Shown: one piece after another, positions 8,990 through 14,067 of the stretch
Layout: every line of letters starts with the position of its first letter
Numbering within the stretch: position 1 is the stretch's first letter
NCBI GenBank assembly: GCA_035291905.1
Contig: DATDRF010000252.1
Span: 1 to 23,328 of the forward strand
From: JACPLA01 sp035291905
Lineage (GTDB): Bacteria; Bacteroidota; Ignavibacteria; UBA10030
Direction: 5' to 3'
Length of the DNA: 23,328 nucleotides
Position numbers and translations under genes: made by a program
The notes under the pieces: model-generated
Databases searched by the model: none
The model's input: the letters and a program-made list of their open reading frames with translations, nothing else
Told to the model about the DNA's origin: nothing

Positions 8990-9712
8990 ATGCAAAAGGG
9001 GGGTAGAGGTCCCGGCGCCGGATCGGCGCAGATTTCTCATTTGGCTATAAAACACTGGCCGGAAGGCGAGCGCCCGAGGGAGAGGCTTGTTCGTGAAGGT
9101 TCAGGTACTGTCTCGGAAGCGGAGCTTCTGGCCATCCTGTTGCGATCGGGTACCCGGGGGGCGACCGCCCTCGACCTCGCCCGGACCCTCCTTTCCAAGA
9201 GCGGATCCTTGCGCAACCTTGCCCGCATGACGTTCCACGATTTCATGGAGATGCGCCTTGGGCTGGTTCGAGCCACCACTCTTGCTGCCGCCTTTGAACT
9301 TGCCCGTCGCATTCCCGTGCGCGACAATGACGGAAAGCCCTTTCTCCGCTCCCCCGAAGATGTGATCCAGTGGATTTCGGCGAAACTGAAGGACTTGCGG
9401 CACGAGGAATTCTGGGTCCTCTTACTTTCTGCTTCAAATCAGCTCATGCATCAGATCCGGGTGACGAAAGGGACACTCAATTCCTCGCTAGTGCATCCAC
9501 GTGAGTGTTTTGCCGATGCTCTCAAAACTCGTTGCGCTTCAGTGATCTTTGTGCATAATCATCCAAGCGGCAATCCTGAGCCGAGTCAGGAGGATCGGGC
9601 CATTACACGTCAGCTTGTCGATGCAGGAAAGATTCTCGGTATCCCCGTACAAGATCATATCATCGTGGCAGATAGTGAATTCACCAGTTTTGCTGAGCGA
9701 GGCCTTCTCTAA
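8990..9712 (+). CDS. radC: RadC family JAB/MPN-domain protein
   Basis: RadC-family protein of 240 residues, about the usual length. The N-terminal helix-hairpin-helix-like part (residues 20-110) contains ERPRERL and SEAELLAILLRSG. The C-terminal MPN/JAMM metalloprotease-like domain has Glu near 139-140 and HNHPSGNPEPSQED with metal ligands His189, His191 and Asp202. The name comes from an old repair phenotype in E. coli; the biochemical role of chromosomal RadC is not settled. A G-run (GGGGGG) six bases before the ATG acts as the ribosome site. The gene starts ten bases after the previous stop and is probably the last member of that operon, as a weak hairpin and a new promoter follow. Confidence 0.95.
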   Translation: MQKGGRGPGAGSAQISHLAIKHWPEGERPRERLVREGSGTVSEAELLAILLRSGTRGATALDLARTLLSKSGSLRNLARMTFHDFMEMRLGLVRATTLAAAFELARRIPVRDNDGKPFLRSPEDVIQWISAKLKDLRHEEFWVLLLSASNQLMHQIRVTKGTLNSSLVHPRECFADALKTRCASVIFVHNHPSGNPEPSQEDRAITRQLVDAGKILGIPVQDHIIVADSEFTSFAERGLL

Positions 9713-9730
9713 TGGGGGGAAAGCCAATAT

Positions 9731-9756
9731 GTGGCGAATGTCACGCCACGAGATTT
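9731..9756 (+). terminator. Weak hairpin after radC
   Basis: GTGGCG (9731-9736) pairs with CGCCAC (9744-9749) around a seven-base loop, followed by GAGATTTTA. The T-run is short. It could end radC transcription or be an operator just upstream of the promoter at 9761. Confidence 0.35.
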
Positions 9757-9760
9757 TACC

Positions 9761-9789
9761 TTGACATTCCTTTTTCTATTGTTTATTTT
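9761..9789 (+). promoter_or_regulatory. Promoter of the lipoprotein/LysM operon
   Basis: A perfect TTGACA (9761-9766), a 17-base spacer and TATTTT (9784-9789) in a strongly AT-rich tract, about 60 bases before the lipoprotein ATG. This is the best sigma70-like promoter in the window and, together with two strong ribosome sites, suggests a highly expressed operon. Confidence 0.65.
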
Positions 9790-9850
9790 TTTAACGCTTC
9801 TTTTGGATATGGGAAAACAGAGTGTATACCCCAAATAAGGAGAATTTCTC

Positions 9851-10111
9851 ATGAAGAAATCGATGAGCCTGATGCTCGGTGCCCTTTTGATGGGGGGTCT
9901 CCTTGCCTCGGGTTGCTCAAGCGGTCTCAGCGAAGACGATCTGAAGCAGCTGGACGAGTTAAAGGCCGAAGTGACTTCGCTGGAGCGCCAGGTTCAGGAC
10001 CTCGAGTCTCAGAAATCGGCTCTTCAACAGTCGATTGCTGACAAAGACGCACAATTAAAGAAATGCGCCGAGGATAAGGCCGTCACAGAGCAACGCGCAA
10101 AAGGCATGTAA
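9851..10111 (+). CDS. Small coiled-coil lipoprotein
   Basis: An 86-residue secreted lipoprotein. The signal peptide has a KK n-region, a hydrophobic core and a lipobox LASGC, so Cys22 should be lipidated. The mature part is a single charged coiled coil (residues about 27-82) with heptads such as LDELKAEVTSLERQVQDL, recalling the shape, though not the sequence, of Braun lipoprotein. A second Cys occurs at 72 in QLKKCAED. It has a strong ribosome site AGGAGA seven bases before the ATG. It is followed 25 bases later by a secreted coiled-coil LysM protein with a similarly placed Cys, so the two probably act together at the cell envelope. No family name recognised. Confidence 0.85.
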   Translation: MKKSMSLMLGALLMGGLLASGCSSGLSEDDLKQLDELKAEVTSLERQVQDLESQKSALQQSIADKDAQLKKCAEDKAVTEQRAKGM

Positions 10112-10136
10112 CCAGCGGACCCTAAGGAGAAAGACA

Positions 10137-10880
10137 ATGAAATTACTCACATACATAAGTCTTGTGTCACTCTTGCTGATGGTCGCGACCGCCGGCGCAT
10201 TTGCCCAGGAAATGACGAAAGAGGAGTGGCAGAAGCAGATCACGGAATTGACCGCAAAACGGAATGATCTGAACAGCAAGCTCTCGAGTCTGAAATCGGA
10301 AGTCGAGAATCTGCAATCGCAAGATGCCGCAAAGGCAGCAGCCCTGAAGCAGTGCCAGGATGAATTGCTCGCCATGACGGGCGGCACCCCCGAACAGATT
10401 GCGGCCTACGAAAACGACCTCAAGAAAATTGATACCAAGTTGAGCGATCTTTCCAAACTTTCGAACCAAGACCTGTGGAGCCGACGCGCGGAGCTCGATG
10501 AGGTACAGGGTTGGATTGATGCGGCCAAGAAAAACAAACTGGCCGCTCTGCCCAAATATTACGATCAACTCGCCGACTATCAGAAGCGGTTGGACGCCCT
10601 GAAGGCCACCCTGAAGCAGTACGCAGAGTCCGGCGCAGGGATGATGACCTATACGGTCGGGACATGGGCAAAAGATCGGGACTGCTTGTGGAATATCGCA
10701 AAGAAGCCGAGAATTTATGACAATGCGTTCCTCTGGCCCAAGATTTATCAGGGAAACCGCGACCTGATCAAGAATGCAGATGTCATTGAACCTGGATGGA
10801 AACTCAAGATTCCGGCCAAGGCTCCGTTGACAAGCGAGGAGAAGGCCGCCGAACGATCATACTGGAACAACAGGAAATAA
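10137..10880 (+). CDS. Secreted coiled-coil protein with C-terminal LysM-like domain
   Basis: A 247-residue exported protein. The signal peptide ends near AFA-Q (residue 23). Residues about 27-80 and 85-165 are coiled-coil or long-helix regions. Residues about 172-226 look like a LysM domain (YTVGTWAKDRDCLWNIA ... IYQGNRDLIKNADVIEPGWKLKIP), which in known proteins binds peptidoglycan. Cys73 sits in ALKQCQDE, close to the matching position of the upstream lipoprotein; Cys183 lies within the LysM part. The ribosome site AAGGAGA is well placed. Likely role: a periplasmic link between the cell wall and the membrane, inferred from the domains. The terminator at 10924 ends the operon. Confidence 0.85.
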   Translation: MKLLTYISLVSLLLMVATAGAFAQEMTKEEWQKQITELTAKRNDLNSKLSSLKSEVENLQSQDAAKAAALKQCQDELLAMTGGTPEQIAAYENDLKKIDTKLSDLSKLSNQDLWSRRAELDEVQGWIDAAKKNKLAALPKYYDQLADYQKRLDALKATLKQYAESGAGMMTYTVGTWAKDRDCLWNIAKKPRIYDNAFLWPKIYQGNRDLIKNADVIEPGWKLKIPAKAPLTSEEKAAERSYWNNRK

Positions 10881-10923
10881 GGAGAGCGATCTCACGGCTT
10901 CATTGATCGGAGTTCGTTTTTTT

Positions 10924-10970
10924 GAAACGCCCCGACCGCACGAAGGTGCGCGAGTGGGCGTTTCTGTTTT
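10924..10970 (+). terminator. Strong rho-independent terminator
   Basis: GAAACGCCC (10924-10932) pairs perfectly with GGGCGTTTC (10956-10964). Inside, CGCAC (10937-10941) pairs with GTGCG (10946-10950) around GAAG. TGTTTT follows. It ends the LysM operon 44 bases after its stop and isolates phoH. Confidence 0.8.
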
Positions 10971-11000
10971 CTAGAACAACAGGAGGCGAGGCTTAAGGGA

Positions 11001-12011
11001 TTGACAGAAAGAAAGATCGAACTCAAGAGCGTTGACACGGTTCAATTGCTCGGATTCAACGACGCCCACCTTCAATTGATCGAGGAACGGTTCGATGCAA
11101 CAATCACCGTCCGCGGCGATCAGATCACTCTACGGGGGAACCAACAGGAAGTCACCAAGCTCGAACGGATCTTCAAAGAACTTCTCTACATTCTCGCCAA
11201 GAACGGCAATCTCTCGCCCAACGACGTTGACACGGTGATCGACCTTGTCTCGGTCAACGGCTCAACACCGGAGATCCCAAAAGACACTGAGGACTCCGAG
11301 AATGCGATCCTCTATACCAAGGTCGGCATTATCAAGCCACGTACGCAGGGGCAGAAGAACTACGTACAGCAGATACGAAAGCACGATATCGTGTTCTCCA
11401 TCGGGCCGGCCGGAACGGGAAAAACGTATCTTGCTGTCGCAATGGCTGTCGCCGCTCTGAAGAACAGGGATGTGACGAAGATCGTCCTTGCCAGGCCCGC
11501 GGTCGAGGCAGGCGAAAACCTTGGATTCCTTCCGGGTGACCTCAGGGAGAAAGTCGATCCGTACCTCCGTCCTCTGTATGATGCGCTCGACGACATGCTC
11601 TCGGCAGAAAAGCTCAGGAGCTACATGGAGAAACGAATCATCGAGATTGTCCCTCTGGCATACATGCGGGGACGGACACTCCACAACGCATTCGTCATTC
11701 TCGATGAAGCCCAGAATGCCAGCGCAATGCAAATGAAGATGTTCCTCACAAGGCTCGGAACGAATTCCCGTGCCATTATCACAGGGGACATTACGCAGAT
11801 CGACCTCCCGCCGAAAACCACATCGGGATTGGTACAGATCCAGGAAGTGCTGAAGGAGATTCAGGGGGTGGCGTTTGTGTACCTGGATCGGAATGACGTC
11901 GTTCGGCACCGGCTGGTGAAGGAGATCATCGATGCCTACGACCGATACCACGAGCAAAGCAACGGCAAGACCAGTGGGGGATCAAACGGGGACAAGTCGG
12001 GTTCTCACTAG
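11001..12011 (+). CDS. phoH: PhoH family ATPase
   Basis: PhoH-like P-loop protein of 336 residues. The N-terminal KH-like region (about 1-70) is followed by Walker A GPAGTGKT at 135-142 and Walker B FVILDEAQ at 231-238, with the family block QMKMFLTRLG after it. Relatives (YbeZ) work with the endonuclease YbeY in ribosome and RNA quality control. No ATG is available: the frame is open upstream to the terminator, so TTG 11001 is the likely start. AGGAGG at 10981-10986 is 14 bases away and AAGGGA abuts the start. Unusually, ybeY does not follow; instead mazG converges and the two stops share CTAG (12008-12011). Confidence 0.95.
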   Translation: MTERKIELKSVDTVQLLGFNDAHLQLIEERFDATITVRGDQITLRGNQQEVTKLERIFKELLYILAKNGNLSPNDVDTVIDLVSVNGSTPEIPKDTEDSENAILYTKVGIIKPRTQGQKNYVQQIRKHDIVFSIGPAGTGKTYLAVAMAVAALKNRDVTKIVLARPAVEAGENLGFLPGDLREKVDPYLRPLYDALDDMLSAEKLRSYMEKRIIEIVPLAYMRGRTLHNAFVILDEAQNASAMQMKMFLTRLGTNSRAIITGDITQIDLPPKTTSGLVQIQEVLKEIQGVAFVYLDRNDVVRHRLVKEIIDAYDRYHEQSNGKTSGGSNGDKSGSH

Positions 12012-12775
12012 CGGTTCTTTCGCTTTACTTCATTCCAAAGACCGTCAAGCTCTTCCAGCGTAACCTCTTCAGGGGATTTTCCCTTGCGGCGGAGCTCCTC
12101 CTCGATTTGATGGAATCTCCTTATGAACTTCTCCGTCGTCTTTCTGAGCACAAGCTCGGGGTTGATATTGACGAAGCGGGCATAATTCACGAGAGAGAAG
12201 AGAACGTCTCCCAGTTCCTCCTCTTTTTCGTCTTCTCCCGCAGCCTGAAGCTCCCGCAGCTCCTCATTCACTTTCTTCCACACTTCTTTCGCTTCCTTCC
12301 AGTCGAAACCGACTTTTGACGCTTTTTCCTGGATGCGACCCGCCCGGAGAAGAGCCGGCAGTTCCTTCGGAACCCCGTCAAGGGCAGATCGTCGGCCTTC
12401 CTTCATCTTCAATTTCTCCCAATTCGCCTTCACTTCGTGAGACCCGCTCACTTTCGTACCGGCGAAGACATGCGGATGACGGCGGATCATTTTCTCCGTT
12501 GCAGCCTTGATCAGGTCGTTGACCGTAAACGCCTCTTTCTCCTCGGCCATGACGGAATGAAGCGTCACGTGCAGGAGGAGATCACCCAGTTCCTGCTTGA
12601 GCTCGTTCAAATCGTTATGATCGATTGCCTCGATGACTTCGTATGCCTCCTCGAGGAGACTATGGCGGATTGATTCATGTGTCTGCTCCCGATCCCAGGG
12701 GCACTCGGCCCGAAGCCGGCGAATGACGGTCACATACTGCTCAAATAAGGTTCCGGTCTGATGGTCTGTTTTCAT
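12008..12775 (-). CDS. mazG: Nucleoside triphosphate pyrophosphohydrolase MazG
   Basis: Hydrolyses nucleoside triphosphates to monophosphates and pyrophosphate, cleaning the nucleotide pool and influencing ppGpp. It is 255 residues with two tandem MazG domains, as in the E. coli type. The first contains CPWDREQTHESI and the acidic metal site at Glu42, Glu43, Glu46, Glu62 and Asp65. The second has EELRE at 171-175 and EEELGD at 185-190. I chose the ATG at 12773-12775 because AGGAGG lies five bases before it; a TTG nine codons upstream would cover that site. It converges with phoH and shares four bases with it. Confidence 0.95.
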   Translation of the reverse strand: MKTDHQTGTLFEQYVTVIRRLRAECPWDREQTHESIRHSLLEEAYEVIEAIDHNDLNELKQELGDLLLHVTLHSVMAEEKEAFTVNDLIKAATEKMIRRHPHVFAGTKVSGSHEVKANWEKLKMKEGRRSALDGVPKELPALLRAGRIQEKASKVGFDWKEAKEVWKKVNEELRELQAAGEDEKEEELGDVLFSLVNYARFVNINPELVLRKTTEKFIRRFHQIEEELRRKGKSPEEVTLEELDGLWNEVKRKNR

Positions 12776-12841
12776 GGACTCCTCCTGAAAAAATCTTATC
12801 AAAAAAAGGGTGCAGAATCAAATCTCTGGTTCATGCGGTAA

Positions 12842-12886
12842 CTCCCATTCTGGTTGGGAGAAGGGTAAATTGAGTTGCCTCCCAAC
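12842..12886. repeat. Competing hairpins upstream of mazG
   Basis: CTCCCA (12842-12847) can pair with TGGGAG (12855-12860). The overlapping GTTGGGAG (12853-12860) can instead pair perfectly with CTCCCAAC (12879-12886). The two hairpins exclude each other. On the minus strand they lie in the region before mazG; on the plus strand they lie before the tRNA region. Function unknown. Confidence 0.4.
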
Positions 12887-12935
12887 TTGAAGTTTCGTAT
12901 CTTAACTGAAGGAATTTGAAGAAATTGATAGTCCC

Positions 12936-12955
12936 GGGGCGGTAGCTCCAGCTGG
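12936..12955 (+). pseudogene. Degenerate 5' fragment of tRNA-Ala
   Basis: GGGGCGGTAGCTCCAGCTGG differs from bases 1-19 of the tRNA-Ala at 13451 by one substitution and one inserted C. It stops at the GG of the D-loop and is followed at once by unrelated repeat sequence (ATTATCGAATACTTC). No tRNA remainder follows, so it cannot be functional. Confidence 0.55.
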
Positions 12956-12963
12956 ATTATCGA

Positions 12964-13065
12964 ATACTTCTACATTCATCATTCGGCATTGGATATTCGA
13001 TATTGTTGCTCTCGTCGTTGTGGGATAATGTCCAATGTCGAACGCCGAACGTCGAATTTCGAACT
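12964..13065. repeat. TTCGA-rich imperfect inverted repeat
   Basis: The left arm (about 12983-13006, with CATTCGGCATTGGATATTCG) and the right arm (about 13026-13049, with AATGTCCAATGTCGAACGCC) are imperfect reverse complements, about 18 of 24 positions by eye. The block is built from short units of the form ATTCGA/TCGAAT and AATGTCGAA. It fills the space between the two tRNA fragments. Confidence 0.45.
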
Positions 13066-13073
13066 TTGCTGGA

Positions 13074-13097
13074 ATCTTGGGGCTGTAGCTCAGCTGG
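13074..13097 (+). repeat. Direct repeat, left copy (tRNA-Ala 5' end)
   Basis: Exact 24-base match to 13446-13469. It consists of ATCTT followed by GGGGCTGTAGCTCAGCTGG, tRNA-Ala bases 1-19. After it the sequence switches to the CTACGA palindrome instead of continuing into the tRNA. Confidence 0.8.
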
Positions 13098-13146
13098 TCT
13101 ACGACTCTACGATCTACGATCCGTAGGGAGTCGTAGACTCGTAGAG
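13098..13146. repeat. CTACGA palindrome splitting a tRNA-Ala copy
   Basis: The arms TCTACGACTC (13098-13107) and GAGTCGTAGA (13128-13137) are perfect reverse complements. Inside them CTACG (13114-13118) pairs with CGTAG (13122-13126) around ATC. The unit CTACGA recurs three times. Directly after it GAGAGCGCTTC (13147-13157) matches bases 20-30 of the real tRNA-Ala, so this 49-base block sits inside a copy of the tRNA 5' half, in the D-loop. Confidence 0.65.
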
Positions 13147-13163
13147 GAGAGCGCTTCAAACGG

Positions 13164-13460
13164 ATGCTTTGGGGGGGCGAAGTGTTTGTCGTTTACATTT
13201 TGGTGAGTTGTGTTGATGGATCCTTGTACACAGGCCAGACGCAGCGTCTGAAGGAAAGGTTGCTGAAACACAATCGAGGTTTTGTTAGGGTGACCTGTGG
13301 CAAGGCGCCTTGGAAGCTCGGCTACTTCGAGATTTTCCAAACCCGTAGGGAGGCGATGTGGAGGGAATGGGAGCTGAAGAGGAAGTACAATACTGATCGA
13401 AAGAAGAAGATGGTAGCCGCATTCGATCAGGAAGCAATCAAGCGGATCTTGGGGCTGTAG
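13164..13460 (+). CDS. Small GIY-YIG (URI-domain) nuclease-like protein
   Basis: A 98-residue protein consisting of one GIY-YIG domain of the stand-alone URI (COG2827, UvrC N-terminal-like) type. The two motif halves are VYILVSCVDGSLYTGQT at 10-26. The expected catalytic Arg is Arg32 in ERLLKHN, and the metal-binding Glu is Glu68 in REWELKRK. ATG 13164 gives the longest form. GTG 13182 gives a 92-residue protein more typical at its N-terminus and has a G-run (GGGGGGG) four bases before it, much like the radC site, so it may be the true start. The last four residues and the stop are encoded by the direct repeat: TAG is bases 8-10 of tRNA-Ala. The biological role of this family is largely unknown. 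Confidence 0.85.
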   Translation: MLWGGEVFVVYILVSCVDGSLYTGQTQRLKERLLKHNRGFVRVTCGKAPWKLGYFEIFQTRREAMWREWELKRKYNTDRKKKMVAAFDQEAIKRILGL

Positions 13461-13469
13461 CTCAGCTGG
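13446..13469 (+). repeat. Direct repeat, right copy (start of the real tRNA-Ala)
   Basis: Exact 24-base match to 13074-13097. It overlaps the last codons and stop of the GIY-YIG gene and the first 19 bases of the functional tRNA-Ala. Confidence 0.8.
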
Positions 13470-13523
13470 GAGAGCGCTTCGTTCGCAACGAAGAGGTCGG
13501 GAGTTCGATCCTCCTCAGCTCCA
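13451..13523 (+). tRNA. tRNA-Ala (anticodon CGC)
   Basis: A complete cloverleaf of 73 bases. The acceptor GGGGCTG pairs with CAGCTCC (13516-13522) and includes the G3:U70 pair that marks alanine tRNAs. The D-stem is GCTC/GAGC, the anticodon stem CTTCG/CGAAG with loop TTCGCAA (anticodon CGC at 13484-13486, reading GCG), and the T-arm GGGAG-TTCGATC-CTCCT. The discriminator is A13523. The next bases are CGA, so CCA is added after transcription. No clear promoter is visible within the 60 bases before it, so it may be transcribed from further upstream, through the GIY-YIG gene. Confidence 0.96.
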
Positions 13524-13584
13524 CGAGGGGGGATGCAAGGCCACAAGGTAGGGCATTCCCACCCCTTCATGTCGGCGCGTCCTG

Positions 13585-13600
13585 ACCGTGCGACGGTTTT
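13585..13600 (+). terminator. Short hairpin with T-run after tRNA-Ala
   Basis: ACCGT (13585-13589) pairs with ACGGT (13593-13597) around GCG, followed by TTT. The stem is only five bases long, so it is a weak terminator candidate for the tRNA transcript. Confidence 0.3.
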
Positions 13601-13648
13601 ACTCGTATCACATATCGGAGTTTATTTGGTTTTTGAAGCTTGGGTTGT

Positions 13649-13750
13649 GAGGTCAAGTCCTGTGCAACAAGACGTTGCTCAACCCCGCCAGGTCCGGAAG
13701 GAAGCAACGGTCGGCACACGGTTTTGTGTGACACAGGGAAGCTTGACCTC
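13649..13750 (+). ncRNA. ffs: SRP RNA (4.5S type)
   Basis: RNA part of the signal recognition particle, which binds Ffh and takes nascent membrane proteins to the translocon. The conserved apical domain CAGGTCCGGAAGGAAGCA is at 13689-13706, with the GGAA tetraloop. The ends pair as GAGGTCAAG (13649-13657) with CTTGACCTC (13742-13750), extended by TCCTGTG/CACAGGGA. At about 102 bases with no Alu domain it is the short Gram-negative form. TTTTT at 13751-13755 directly after the closing stem makes the RNA its own terminator. The ends are estimated from the stem and could shift by a few bases. Confidence 0.93.
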
Positions 13751-14067
13751 TTTTTGTATGGTCCGGCTCTGACCGGCCAAAGACTCCAGGGTCCGCTCCG
13801 CGGTCCCCGCCCCGTGCGAAAATGCGGAGAGAATAATCATGGTTCTTATCACTATCTCTTCACACTTACTGTTTCTTACTGCCTGTCTCGCGCCATTGAG
13901 GGATCTGTGCCCGATCACCGGGCCTGCGCGAAATCCGGATCGCTTTGGAAAAGGATACAAACGAATGTCGTTGCCCGGCGGCTGTGTGCCGCTGCTTCAG
14001 GGGCTTTTTCCATCTCGAGCCGGAATCTATTCCTTGTTGCGGAGGCTGAGGCGGAATTGGTATCCCT
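13751..14067 (+). other. Non-coding leader between ffs and rng
   Basis: 317 bases. After the ffs T-run I see two compact hairpins: GCCCG-ATCAC-CGGGC (13909-13923) and GCGGC-TGTGT-GCCGC (13978-13992). A frame from ATG 13839 runs into rng but has no family features and is not called. The stretch may be the 5' untranslated region of rng. No convincing promoter found. Confidence 0.5.

Larger units (their letters stand above)
12776..13163. other. Non-coding stretch with repeats and tRNA fragments
   Basis: 388 bases between mazG and the GIY-YIG gene. In order it holds the mazG leader, competing hairpins (12842-12886), a degenerate tRNA-Ala 5' fragment (12936-12955), a TTCGA-rich inverted repeat (12964-13065), an exact tRNA-Ala 5' fragment (13079-13097) and a CTACGA palindrome (13098-13146). 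I find no credible coding sequence in it. Confidence 0.8.
13074..13445 (+). mobile_element. Candidate tRNA-associated GIY-YIG unit
   Basis: A 372-base unit bounded by exact 24-base direct repeats (13074-13097 and 13446-13469), each containing ATCTT plus the first 19 bases of tRNA-Ala. Within it lie a palindrome and a GIY-YIG nuclease gene. Recombination between the repeats would remove the unit and leave an intact tRNA-Ala. The repeats and contents are seen directly; that this is a moving element is an inference. It has no transposase or integrase. Confidence 0.45.

Noticed and set aside
13098..13146. CRISPR-like repeats (CTACGA units)
   Set aside because: Units are six to eight bases, unevenly spaced and symmetric. 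There are no spacers and no cas genes.
13079..13523. An intron-bearing tRNA (group I intron with a GIY-YIG homing endonuclease)
   Set aside because: Exons do not join: the left tRNA copy ends at base 30 at most, while the right copy is a complete tRNA with its own bases 1-73. No group I core elements are visible in about 370 bases already filled by the gene.
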